Shown in pieces: positions 1 through 9,500 of a stretch of DNA of 64,000 nucleotides; within the stretch, counting starts at the first letter, position 1, and every line of letters begins with the position of its first letter. Source of the stretch: Pelobium manganitolerans (GTDB lineage: Bacteria; Bacteroidota; Bacteroidia; Sphingobacteriales; Sphingobacteriaceae); the NCBI RefSeq assembly GCF_003609575.1, contig NZ_MBTA01000023.1:293621-357620 (forward strand), in the 5' to 3' direction. The notes beneath the pieces were generated by a model. That model was not told the origin of the DNA. It saw only the letters and a program-made list of their open reading frames with translations, and ran no database searches. A program made the translations under genes and the position numbers.

Positions 1-635
1 CTTGCGGGTTTAAGGTCGTTTTCTTGGGCGCAAAGCAAAGCGAAATACAGCAGTTCGTCTTGGTTCTGATACTCAAACAGGTTATAAAACACAAACTGCT
101 TATCGGCCATAATTAAAATTTCGGCGTAAGTATCTCTTAAATTGATAAAAATCTGCTTGCCAAAGATTTGAGAAAACCCAAAATTTATTCCTTTAAATAA
201 AGGTGCAATCTGTGGGTAAATCTCGGCATTAGGAAAGTAATGATGTATTTTATCCAGTTGCAACTTGGGCAGTGCATAAATTATGGTGAGCTGGGCATCG
301 GTTAAATGGTGCACACAAACCTCATCATGGTCTGTAGCGCCGATGTATTTCACGAAATTTTGTGTGGCAGACTCATGAAATAATGCGCTGGGAACAAAAG
401 TGAACTTTTGGCTGCTTAGGCTAATTTTGGTCTTCGCAAAGTGCGAACGCAGCCAATCATCATGCAGGCCGTTATACAAATTAGATGCTTTGTGCGATAA
501 CAGGCGAACGGCTTTATTTTCCGGATTAACTACGGCATATTTGAAATAGTTAGCACCTACCTCTAAATACAGCTCGTGCGTTTTTGCCTGCGTAATGTCA
601 AAATCCTCAACTTGTGCTTGTGCCTGTTCGTTCAT
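1..635 (-). CDS. DUF3822 family protein (partial, C-terminus off window)
   Basis: An open frame of about 211 codons reads from an ATG at 635 to the window edge without a stop; it begins MNEQAQAQVEDFDITQAKTH. The mix of short strands and the motif-poor sequence fit the Bacteroidota DUF3822 family, roughly 270 residues long, with an actin/ASKHA-like fold suspected but function unknown. In related genomes it sits beside a RecD-like helicase, as here, and is usually followed by rsmD and coaD, which would lie left of the window. The two genes are head to head with only about 59 bp between them, so they share a promoter region. The family call is from memory of sequence and synteny. Confidence 0.7.
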   Translation of the reverse strand, partial: MNEQAQAQVEDFDITQAKTHELYLEVGANYFKYAVVNPENKAVRLLSHKASNLYNGLHDDWLRSHFAKTKISLSSQKFTFVPSALFHESATQNFVKYIGATDHDEVCVHHLTDAQLTIIYALPKLQLDKIHHYFPNAEIYPQIAPLFKGINFGFSQIFGKQIFINLRDTYAEILIMADKQFVFYNLFEYQNQDELLYFALLCAQENDLKPA

Positions 636-694
636 GCTTAACAAAAGTAAAAATTTATCTGTAAGGCGATGCTTTTTTAGCGAAATTTGAAACA

Positions 695-2089
695 ATGAGC
701 ATCGCAACGGATCTGGCGAAAAACTTCCCGCACACACCTACACCTCAACAAAGCAATTTGTTTACAGCGCTCGATCGGTTTTTAAGTCGCGAAGACGAGT
801 ATCCCTGTTTTATTTTAAAAGGCTATGCCGGTACTGGCAAAACTACTGTAATAAGTGCACTCATCAACATTTTGCCCAGGTACCGCATACGCACGGTTTT
901 GCTGGCGCCAACCGGCCGTGCGGCCAAAGTTTTGGGCGGCTATGCCTGCAAAGAAGCAAGTACAATACACCGGAAAATTTACCGTAAAAAATCGGCTTTA
1001 GCGCCAGATATGCACTTCAGCTTATCGCCAAATTTGCATAAAGACACACTTTTTATTGTGGATGAAGCGTCGATGATTTCCGATGAACCTACGGATTACA
1101 GCGGCACCAGTTTATTGGAAGATTTAATTACGTACGTGTACAATCCGCACCGCAACCGGTTGATATTTGTGGGCGATACGGCACAATTGCCACCGGTAGG
1201 CTCATCAGAGAGCCCGGCCTTGTCAAAAAGCTTTTTGCAAAAGTTTGATTTGGATGCCACAGCGGTAGAGCTGAGCGATGTAGTGCGGCAACAAAAAGAC
1301 TCGGGTATTTTATATAACGCCACCAACATCAGAGAGTTGGTCCGAACAGGCGCGGAGGCTTTCCCAACCCTAACCAGTGCAGGCTTTAAAGATGTTTACA
1401 AAATGATGGGCGACCGCATTGTGGAGGGTTTAAACTATGCCTATGGTAAGTACGGCGTAGAAAACTGCTTAGTCATCTGCCGCTCTAACAAAAATGCCAA
1501 TATGTACAACCAAAGCATCCGCAACCAAATATTATGGCGCGAAGACGAGCTTAGCGGTGGTGATTTGGTGATGGTGGTTAAAAACAATTATTTCTGGCTG
1601 GCCGAAGAAAAAGGCGGTTTTATAGCAAACGGTGATATTGGAGAGGTAATGCGGGTAAAAAATATCCACGAAGCTTACGGATTTAGATTTGCCGATGTAC
1701 AGATTTTGTTTGCTGATATTGATGAGGAACCTCTGACTTGCAAAGTGATGCTGGATACGCTGTATGTAGAATCGCCAAACTTACCTTACGAACGCCAAAA
1801 GGTACTTTTTGAAGAGTTGATGAAAGATTATGAGCATTTAGAAACTAAGCGCGAACGTTTAGAAGCCATTAAGACCAATCCTTATTACAACGCACTCCAA
1901 ATTAAATTTGCTTATGCCGTAACTTGCCACAAGGCGCAAGGCGGGCAGTGGGATTTGGTTTTTATCGACCAAGGCTTTTTAACCGAAGAAATGCTGAATG
2001 TTGATCTTTTGCGCTGGCTTTATACGGCCACAACCCGTGCCACCAAAGAGCTTTTTTATGTAAATTTTAATGAGGCCTTTTTTGGATAG
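695..2089 (+). CDS. RecD-like ATP-dependent DNA helicase (SF1)
   Basis: A 464-residue superfamily 1 helicase. Walker A is GYAGTGKTT at residues 43-51, the Walker B/DEAS motif (FIVDEASM) lies near residue 120, GDTAQLPPVG (motif III) near 155, and the C-terminal UvrD_C_2 region has VTCHKAQGGQWD and YTATTRA. The N-terminal RecD2 extension and RecC/RecB partners are absent, which matches the short stand-alone AAA_30/RecD-like proteins of Bacteroidota. Its role is probably DNA unwinding in repair or replication; the exact substrate cannot be read from sequence. It is divergent from the DUF3822 gene, a conserved pairing. Confidence 0.85.
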   Translation: MSIATDLAKNFPHTPTPQQSNLFTALDRFLSREDEYPCFILKGYAGTGKTTVISALINILPRYRIRTVLLAPTGRAAKVLGGYACKEASTIHRKIYRKKSALAPDMHFSLSPNLHKDTLFIVDEASMISDEPTDYSGTSLLEDLITYVYNPHRNRLIFVGDTAQLPPVGSSESPALSKSFLQKFDLDATAVELSDVVRQQKDSGILYNATNIRELVRTGAEAFPTLTSAGFKDVYKMMGDRIVEGLNYAYGKYGVENCLVICRSNKNANMYNQSIRNQILWREDELSGGDLVMVVKNNYFWLAEEKGGFIANGDIGEVMRVKNIHEAYGFRFADVQILFADIDEEPLTCKVMLDTLYVESPNLPYERQKVLFEELMKDYEHLETKRERLEAIKTNPYYNALQIKFAYAVTCHKAQGGQWDLVFIDQGFLTEEMLNVDLLRWLYTATTRATKELFYVNFNEAFFG

Positions 2090-2165
2090 AGGGTAGGTGT
2101 TAGGTGTTAGTTGGTTAGGAATTAGGAGTATCAAGTAGTAAGTATCGAGTAATAAGTATTAGGTA
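2090..2165. repeat. Low-complexity word-repeat tract 1
   Basis: An intergenic tract built from short related words: GGTGTTAG, GTTAGTTGGTTAGG, then GAGTATCAAGTAGTAAGTAT and AAGTATTAGG. It has no reading frame. The first half shares words with the tract at 26.65-26.76 kb and the second half with the tract at 17.70-17.78 kb, so this one is a composite. Confidence 0.6.
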
Positions 2166-2232
2166 TAAAGAGAGATCATTTAGGTAAGTTCATCCCTTCA
2201 TCTCATAGCTAATAATAAAATTTTCACAAAAA

Positions 2233-2264
2233 AAATCCTGTTTACCGGCCGATAAACAGGATTT
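2233..2264 (-). terminator. Intrinsic terminator of the tRNA-Cys/small ORF unit
   Basis: A perfect 12-bp inverted repeat (AAATCCTGTTTA at 2233-2244 and TAAACAGGATTT at 2253-2264) has an 8-nt loop. On the minus strand the hairpin is followed by a U-run (A-run at 2228-2235 on plus). It lies just past the stop of the 56-aa gene. Confidence 0.8.
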
Positions 2265-2282
2265 GCTCGATAAAGAAAAACT

Positions 2283-2453
2283 TTATTTAGACAATGAAGC
2301 TAAAACTTCGTTGTTTTTAATAATCTGACTGTTTTTTGGTTCTCTGGAACGGCTACCGTTTTCAACATTGGTAGCGTTTTTTAAGAACTGAACTTCTAGG
2401 CGAGAAGTTGTTTTATTTCTTCTGTCTTTTCTTTTTAAACGCGTTACTGCCAT
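2283..2453 (-). CDS. Conserved small basic protein (56 aa)
   Basis: A 56-codon frame with ATG at 2453 and TAA at 2283 encodes a very basic protein beginning MAVTRLKRKDRRNKTTSRLE. It is densely charged (many K and R), has no membrane segment, and ends LASLSK. I recognise near-identical short ORFs in other Bacteroidota, but they have no assigned function; the composition suggests RNA or ribosome association (inference only). It lies 29 bp downstream of tRNA-Cys on the same strand and is followed at once by a strong terminator, so tRNA and ORF may be co-transcribed. Confidence 0.7.
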   Translation of the reverse strand: MAVTRLKRKDRRNKTTSRLEVQFLKNATNVENGSRSREPKNSQIIKNNEVLASLSK

Positions 2454-2482
2454 GACTTTTTAATTAATTAAACTTTTAAACG

Positions 2483-2553
2483 AGGTCGAGAGCGGATTCG
2501 AACCGCTGTAGAAGGTTTTGCAGACCTCTGCCTAGCCACTCGGCCACTCGACC
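2483..2553 (-). tRNA. tRNA-Cys (GCA)
   Basis: The minus strand folds as a 71-nt cloverleaf. The acceptor stem is GGTCGAG/CTCGACC, the anticodon loop contains TCTGCAAAA with anticodon GCA, and the T-arm carries GGTTCGAATCC. CCA is not encoded. The next feature on the same strand is the 56-aa basic ORF. Confidence 0.95.
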
Positions 2554-2601
2554 CTTTGTTTTAAGGAATGCAAAAATAGTAAAATTTTAAAACAAGCCAA
2601 C

Positions 2602-3345
2602 TTATTTAAGTTTATTTCTGCGTATTTCTGCACAGCAGATGGCGCCTGCAATGGCAACGTTCAGAGATTCTGTGTTTTGCCCGCCGGGGATAGTTAGCGG
2701 ATGTGTGATGCTGGACAGTAAACCCTCAGAAATGCCATTTCCTTCACTTCCTAAAACTACGAACCCTTTTTGTGGCCAAACTGTGTTAAAAATATTTTCG
2801 CCGTTTAGTAGCATTCCATATTTAGGTAAATGGTGTGCTGCAAAAAGCTCGTTTAAATTTTGGTAGTTAACTTTAACACGTGTTAAAGAACCCATCGTTG
2901 CCTGCACTACTTTCGGGTTGTAAACCTCCACGCAATCTTCAGAACATACCAACTGTTTAAAACCAAACCAGTCTGCCGTGCGGATGATAGTGCCCAGGTT
3001 GCCGGGATCTTGCACGCCATCCAACACCAAAACCAAATCATCAAATTCGGCTTGCAATTTTTGGTTTTCGGGCATTTGAACCAAAGCCAGTACGCCCTGA
3101 GGGTTTTGCAACAAGCTAATTTTTTTTAAGTCGGTTGGGCTAAGCTCGTAATCTTTTCGTTTATTAGATAAATTAGCCACTTTTGCAGAAAAATCGGGCG
3201 TATAAAAAATAGAATCTATGCCAAAATCAGATTGTGCAAATTCTGACACGGCTTTATAGCCCTCCACAATGAAAAGCTGATGCTCTTTTCGGTATTTTTT
3301 TTGATGAAGGGACTTAACAAAACTGACTTGAGACTTTGAAATCAT
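2602..3345 (-). CDS. TrmH/SpoU family RNA 2'-O-methyltransferase
   Basis: A SpoU-fold (SPOUT) methyltransferase of about 247 residues. It has the N-terminal substrate-binding region (KKYRKEHQLFIVEGYKAV) and the C-terminal knotted AdoMet domain with LDGVQDPGNLGTIIRTADWF, FVVLGSEGNGIS and the final IPGGQNTESLNVAIAGAICC motif. It should methylate a ribose in rRNA or tRNA; the exact site cannot be told. I chose the ATG at 3345 (MISKSQVSFVKSL), which matches the usual family start; an upstream in-frame ATG at 3366 would add seven residues. Either start overlaps the 5' end of the divergent gene at 3336. Confidence 0.85.
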   Translation of the reverse strand: MISKSQVSFVKSLHQKKYRKEHQLFIVEGYKAVSEFAQSDFGIDSIFYTPDFSAKVANLSNKRKDYELSPTDLKKISLLQNPQGVLALVQMPENQKLQAEFDDLVLVLDGVQDPGNLGTIIRTADWFGFKQLVCSEDCVEVYNPKVVQATMGSLTRVKVNYQNLNELFAAHHLPKYGMLLNGENIFNTVWPQKGFVVLGSEGNGISEGLLSSITHPLTIPGGQNTESLNVAIAGAICCAEIRRNKLK

Positions 3346-5675
3346 ATCGATATTATCCTGTTGCAATAATAACCTTTTTTGTGTTTATAGCTTTAGGCTG
3401 TAGGTCAACAAAGCGTTTATCTAAAGATGAAGCGTTGGTTACCAAGCTTACCATTAATGGTGTGGACGAGCCATTTGCAGACCAAGCTGAGGATTTTGTT
3501 GCACTAGATATCCGCCCAAATTCTCCGTTTAACCTTTGGCTTTATAACACTTTTAGCCGTAAAGGGAAGCTTAAAATAGGGGAAGCGCCCCATTTACTGG
3601 ATAGCTCTTTAGTGGAAATTTCTCGCAATCAAATTGAAAAATTTTTAAACATCAAAGGTTACTTAAATGCCAAAGTCAAAGACAGCATCAGTATCAAAAA
3701 TAAAAGAGCGCACGTTGTTTTTACCGCCATTCCCGGCACCGAGTTTAAGTTCAGAAATATCAGTTTCGACGTGGCAGATTCTGCCGTAAAAGAAATTTAC
3801 CTCAACAACCGAAAAAGTTTTACGCGTATAGATTCGGGTAAGCGTTATGATACAGACAGTATTGCTTTTGAGCGCGAGCAAATTTATCTGTTAATGAAAC
3901 AAAATGGCTATTACGATTTTGTGCGCCAGTACATGAGGCCAACGGTTGACACCAATTTTAACGCTGGGGTGGCAGATATACAAATTGCGATTTTAAATCC
4001 GCCGGGCTTAGCCAAACATCCTATTTATACTTTAGGAGACACTTATGTGCGGATACAGCCTAGCTCGGGGATTATTGCGCATCCGCGCCAAGACCGGGAT
4101 ACCGTGGTGATAGATTCGCAATACCGATTTTATGATTACTCCCATTTTTTTAAGCCCAAAAAGTTTGTTGATTATATTTATTTAGATAAGGGCGATATCT
4201 ATAACATCAGCAATGCCGATTTAACCACGCAGCGTTTTTTTGATTTAAATGCGTTCCGCAGCGTTAGTGTTGATTTTGCAAAATCAAAAGACAGCAGCAA
4301 AAGAGAATTGGTTGGCTTGATGGATATCATTCCGCTAAAGAAAAAATCTAACCGTTTAGATGGAGAGTACACTTTTAACTCGAGCATTACAGGTTTAAAT
4401 GCCGGTTTAACCTATCAAAACCGTAATTTTTTTGGCGGTGCCGAACTGTTTGAGGTGAAGTTGCGGGGCGGGGTGCAGTTTGATAAAAATGTGGATGGCT
4501 CTTTATCCGACAGGTTGCTGAGCCGTGATTTCCAAGTGGGCGTTAGCCTAAGTTTCCCGCGATTGATTACGCCTTTTAACATTCGTTCATCCGGCCGCAA
4601 CGGTATCCCGCATACGCGTATCGCTAGCTCGTATCAAAATTATCGTTTAACACAAAGCTACCTGCGTAAAAGTTTGGGCTTCAACCTCACTTATGATTGG
4701 GTTGAAACCAAATACAAACTGCATTCTTTTACGCCGGTAAATATCTCTTACTCAAACGCTTTAATCAGTGCAGATTTAGCACAGTTGCTCATCAGCCAGG
4801 GAAATGCTTTCTTCCTGTCTACGCTGCGGTCGCAATTGTTATCTAGCAGTTATTATACTTACACCGTTAACCTGCCCAAGCTAACTACCTATAATAATTT
4901 TACTTTCTTCTCTGGTACGGCAGAAATTGGTGGCAATAGTGCGGCTTTAGCTGCGCAGCTGTCTAATAAGTACAATAGCGACGGTCAAAAACTGCTTTTC
5001 GGTGTTCCTTATTATCAATATGTGAAACTGGAAACTGATGTGCGTTTTTACAAATCTTTCGGGGGCGAGCGGCAATTGGTAGTTCGGGTAAACCCTGGAG
5101 TGGGCTATTCATACGGAAACGTAAAATCATTACCTTTTGATAAACGCTTTTTTGCAGGTGGTTCTAGCGGTATTAGGGCTTGGCAGGCGCGTACTTTAGG
5201 GCCTGGGAATTATAACAGAGCTTCTTTGGCGTCAGATTCGGCGCGCTTCAACTTGCGTAACTTAGATCAGTTGGGCGATGTTAAGTTTGAGGGCAATATC
5301 GAATACCGCTTTAAGCTGATCAAAAATTTTATTGGCTCTAAGGTGAAAGGCGCCACCTTTATTGATTTTGGTAATGTGTGGCAACTGCGTGATAATGGTT
5401 TAGATGGCGGACAACTGAAGTTTAATAAACTGTTTGAGCAAACTGCAATAGGTGTAGGCTTGGGCTTAAGGTTTGATGTTTCTTTCTTTGTGTTCCGTTT
5501 AGATGCAGGTTTCAAGTTCAAAGACCCGCAGTTCCGCGGAGACGATCAATATGTAGTGAAATATTGGTTTGATAGGGAGGGGAGAAACCGCTTAAAGAGC
5601 AATTATGCCATCACCAATGCGCCAGATAAATATTCGATTTCACAAATACAGTTTGGCATAGGGATGCCTTTTTAA
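3336..5675 (+). CDS. TamL-like BamA/TamA family outer-membrane lipoprotein
   Basis: A 779-residue Omp85-family protein. Residues 1-22 form a lipoprotein signal ending IALGC (lipidated Cys22). POTRA-like regions follow (IEKFLNIKGYLNAKVKDS and later repeats), then a C-terminal 16-strand barrel domain with the FFAGGSSGIRAWQARTLGPG motif near residue 605 and a terminal aromatic-ending strand (QFGIGMPF). The lipid anchor on a TamA-like protein is the TamL architecture known in Bacteroidota, involved in outer-membrane homeostasis. The first codons overlap the divergent methyltransferase gene on the other strand, so its start region and promoter lie inside that gene. Confidence 0.85.
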   Translation: MKSYRYYPVAIITFFVFIALGCRSTKRLSKDEALVTKLTINGVDEPFADQAEDFVALDIRPNSPFNLWLYNTFSRKGKLKIGEAPHLLDSSLVEISRNQIEKFLNIKGYLNAKVKDSISIKNKRAHVVFTAIPGTEFKFRNISFDVADSAVKEIYLNNRKSFTRIDSGKRYDTDSIAFEREQIYLLMKQNGYYDFVRQYMRPTVDTNFNAGVADIQIAILNPPGLAKHPIYTLGDTYVRIQPSSGIIAHPRQDRDTVVIDSQYRFYDYSHFFKPKKFVDYIYLDKGDIYNISNADLTTQRFFDLNAFRSVSVDFAKSKDSSKRELVGLMDIIPLKKKSNRLDGEYTFNSSITGLNAGLTYQNRNFFGGAELFEVKLRGGVQFDKNVDGSLSDRLLSRDFQVGVSLSFPRLITPFNIRSSGRNGIPHTRIASSYQNYRLTQSYLRKSLGFNLTYDWVETKYKLHSFTPVNISYSNALISADLAQLLISQGNAFFLSTLRSQLLSSSYYTYTVNLPKLTTYNNFTFFSGTAEIGGNSAALAAQLSNKYNSDGQKLLFGVPYYQYVKLETDVRFYKSFGGERQLVVRVNPGVGYSYGNVKSLPFDKRFFAGGSSGIRAWQARTLGPGNYNRASLASDSARFNLRNLDQLGDVKFEGNIEYRFKLIKNFIGSKVKGATFIDFGNVWQLRDNGLDGGQLKFNKLFEQTAIGVGLGLRFDVSFFVFRLDAGFKFKDPQFRGDDQYVVKYWFDREGRNRLKSNYAITNAPDKYSISQIQFGIGMPF

Positions 5676-5691
5676 TCAGAGAAGCTAAAAG

Positions 5692-6177
5692 CTATTTAAT
5701 TAAATGCAGCACTTCATCTAAAGGCTGGTCGATATCTATTTTAATCCCCGTCATGCCTGCAGCTTCCGCCGCTTCTACGTCGGTTAACTTATCCCCAATG
5801 AAATAGCACAGTTTAGGATCTAAATTAAAATCTTTGATACCTTTTAAAAGCATTCCGGGCTTTGGTTTCCTGCAGTCGCACTCGCCGGTAAAGTTGGGGT
5901 GGTGCGGGCAATAATAAAAGTGAGATATGGTAATGCCGTGTTTAAGATAGTCTGCCTCTACATGGTCGTGCATTTTCTTTAAAATATCTTCGGTGTACCA
6001 TCCTTTAGCTAAACCGCCCTGGTTAGTTGCCACTAAAAGCAAATAACCCCTATCTTGTAGTTCTTTTAAGGTGTCGTAGTTGTGTGGCAAAATTTCAAAA
6101 TCTTCAAACTTGCACACATAATCGCCCAGCTCTTTGTTTATAACGCCATCTCTATCTAAAAAAACTGCTTTATTCAT
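5692..6177 (-). CDS. gmhB: D-glycero-beta-D-manno-heptose 1,7-bisphosphate 7-phosphatase (GmhB, HAD-IIIA)
   Basis: A 161-residue HAD phosphatase. The nucleophile motif DRDGVINKE starts at residue 8, motif II threonine sits in LLVATNQGG, and the acidic motif IV is GDKLTDVEAAE. A zinc loop (YCPHHPNFTGECDCRKPKPG) carries the C-x-H...C-x-C ligands characteristic of GmhB. It removes the C7 phosphate of heptose bisphosphate in LPS core precursor synthesis, in the cytosol. It converges with the TamL-like gene (16 bp apart). A general histidinol-phosphatase role is possible, but the his operon already encodes that domain in hisB. Confidence 0.85.
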   Translation of the reverse strand: MNKAVFLDRDGVINKELGDYVCKFEDFEILPHNYDTLKELQDRGYLLLVATNQGGLAKGWYTEDILKKMHDHVEADYLKHGITISHFYYCPHHPNFTGECDCRKPKPGMLLKGIKDFNLDPKLCYFIGDKLTDVEAAEAAGMTGIKIDIDQPLDEVLHLIK

Positions 6178-6539
6178 AGCTTTTACTTTGTTCTGCGAAA
6201 GTATAAATTTTGCCCATACTTATTTAAAATTCTTCTAAATAACCAACCAAATTTAATTGCCGATTTTTGGGTTTCTTGCAAACTAAAGTTTGGTAAATAT
6301 TGTTTTTACGCGTTTTTAGTCTGTTTTGATTGTTATTTTGTATTATCGAATAAATAATATTTTACTGCTAAAATTGATAAATCATCAATGAAATCGGTTT
6401 AAATTTCCCTTTTATCTATTAAATATTGAAAAAATTAGCAATATCATTGAAACATTCGTAAAAAATAAATGAATAAAAATTTAGGCTTAAAAAACCGTAT
6501 TTTGAGAGCCCAAACAAAGAACTTTTAAATTATATCTTA
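6178..6539. other. AT-rich intergenic region upstream of gltB and gmhB
   Basis: A 362-bp region between divergent gmhB and gltB. It is strongly AT-rich with poly-T and poly-A stretches and contains no convincing ORF or RNA gene. It must hold both promoters, but I could not single out a -33/-7 pair with confidence. Confidence 0.5.
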
Positions 6540-9500
6540 ATGAATCAACCAGATCAAATTCAACAAGGGCTTTACGATCCGAAGTTTGAACACGATGCAT
6601 GCGGTACTGGATTTATCACTAACATCAACGGCAAAAAATCTCACCAGATTATAGTTGATGCGTTAACGATGCTCGAGAACATGGAGCACCGTGGCGCATG
6701 TGGCTGTGATCCTGACAGTGGAGATGGTGCGGGTATTATGATACAAATACCTCACGAGTTTTTCTTAGATGAGTGCATGGCAGAAGCGATAGCGCTCAGA
6801 GAGCCTGGTGATTATGGCGTCGGTATGATGTTTTTGCCAAAAAATGGTCATGATAGAAAAGCGTTGCGCAAGTTAGTGGAAGCTTGTGCCGACCAAATGG
6901 GACTGCCTGTTTTAGGATATAGAAAGGTTCCCGTTAATTCTGAAGTGGTTGGGGAAACAGCCCGCTCTGTAGAGCCATTAGTTCGCCAAATTTTTATCGG
7001 CAAACCAAACCACATTAAAGATAATGACGAGTTTGAACGCAAGCTTTATGTATTACGTCGCTTAATCAGCAAAACCTTAACAGATACAGTTGGCACGGCG
7101 GAGGGCGAGTTTTATTTCACCTCGCTTTCTTCCAGAGTAATTGTTTATAAAGGTCAGTTGACCACTTATCAGGTACGTCAATATTACCAAGATTTACAAG
7201 ATGAGCGTGTTACTTCTGCCTTCGGGATGATCCACTCTCGTTTCTCTACCAATACATTTCCTTCGTGGAAGTTGGCGCAACCTTTCCGCTACATGTCGCA
7301 CAACGGAGAAATTAATACCTTAACCGGTAACTTAAACTGGTTTTATGCAGGTGTTCGCTCTTACGTTTCGCCATATTTTACGCCAGAAGAAATGGAAATT
7401 TTGCTTCCGGTAATTGATAATAATCAATCAGACTCGGCTTGCTTAGATAATATTGTTGAAGTTTTGATGCTTACCGGACGCTCATTACCGCACGTAATGA
7501 TGATGTTGGTGCCCGAAGCTTGGGACGGTAACGAAGCAATGGATCCGCTTAAAAAGGCGTTTTATGAGTTCCACGCCACCATTATGGAACCTTGGGATGG
7601 CCCGGCAGCTTTAACTTTTACAGACGGAAAGCTCATCGGTTCTATTTTAGATAGAAACGGCCTTCGTCCTTTACGCTACGCCATTACTAATGACGACCGT
7701 GTGATTGTAGCTTCAGAAGCCGGCGTGTTGCCAATTGATGAAAAAACAGTTATCCGCAAAGGCCGCTTACAGCCGGGAAAAATGTTTTTGATTGATATTG
7801 AACATGGCCAAATCATCACGGATGAGGAAATAAAAAGACAAGTTGCCAGCCGACAACCTTATGGCGATTGGATTAACAACTATAAAATCAAGTTAGAAGA
7901 GTTGCCAGAGCCACGTGTTTCTTTCACTAAACTTTCGCAAGAATCGGTTTACCGTTACCAGAAGGTTTTTGGATACTCACGTGAGGACATTGATACCATT
8001 ATTAAACCGATGGCTTTAGATGGTAAAGAACCGATTGGCTCCATGGGTACAGATGTTCCTTTAGCTGTACTTTCAGACCGACCACAACACCTTTCAAGCT
8101 ACTTCAAGCAATTTTTTGCCCAAGTAACCAACCCACCGATAGATCCAATCCGCGAGCGTTTGGTAATGAGCTTGGCTACTTTCATCGGTAATAACGGCAA
8201 CATTTTAGATGAAGATAAAATGCACTGCCACTGCGTTACCTTGAAGCAGCCGGTTTTAACCGACCAGGAGCTAGAGAAGCTGAGAAGTATTGACACAGGC
8301 TTATTTAATGCTAAAACTTTGCAAACCTATTTTAAGGCAGACGGTTTGGAAGGTTCTTTAGAACGCGGTTTAGATAGGCTTTGCCGTTATGCAGAAGATG
8401 CGGTGAACGACGGTTTTGAGGTTTTAATTTTATCGGATCGTGCCATAGATTCAGAACACGCGCCAATTCCTTCACTTTTGGCAGTTTCTGCAGTACACCA
8501 CTTTTTAATTAAAAAAGGCCTACGCGGTGCTGTGGGCTTGGTGGTTGAAGCCGGCGACGTTTGGGAAGTCCATCATTTTGCATGTTTACTGGCTTTTGGT
8601 GCTACCGCTATTAACCCTTATTTGGCTTTAGCATCTATACACGCCATAAAGTTAGACGACCGATACGATACACCTTTGGAAGAGTACGTGTTGGTTAAAA
8701 ACTACATCAAATCTGTTTGCGACGGTTTGTTAAAAATATTCTCTAAAATGGGAATTTCAACTTTACAATCATATCACGGATCTCAAATTTTCGAAATCTT
8801 AGGTATCAGCAAAGAGGTGGTAGATAAATATTTTACCGGCGGAATTAGCAGAATTGGCGGTTTAGGTTTGGATGAGATAGCGCGCGAGGCACTTTCTAAA
8901 CACATTTCTGGTTTTAAACAGGATGCCGAGCATCTGTTGCCAGAAGGGGGTATTTACCAATGGAAACGTAGGGGAGAAGCACACTTGTTTAATCCAACTA
9001 CGGTGCATTTGCTGCAGCACTCTACTAAAACAGACGATTACGAAACGTATAAAAAATATGCGCATGCGGTAAACAACCAAAAAGAGAAAATGTACACTTT
9101 GCGCGGTTTGTTGGATTTTGCCAAACATTTAGAACCTATTTCTATTGATGAAGTAGAGCCGGCAGAAAACATCATGAAACGCTTTGCCACGGGCGCCATG
9201 TCTTTCGGGTCTATCTCGCATGAGGCGCACAGTACTTTGGCCATAGCGATGAACCGTATTGGCGGTAAAAGCAATACCGGCGAAGGTGGCGAAGATGAAA
9301 TGCGTTACCAGAAATTGCCAAACGGCGATTCTATGCGTTCGGCCATTAAGCAGGTAGCATCAGGCCGGTTTGGGGTAACCATCAATTACTTAACAAATGC
9401 CGATGAGTTGCAGATTAAGATGGCTCAAGGCGCTAAGCCGGGCGAGGGCGGTCAGCTTCCGGGACATAAAGTGGACGATTGGATTGCAAAAACCCGTCAC

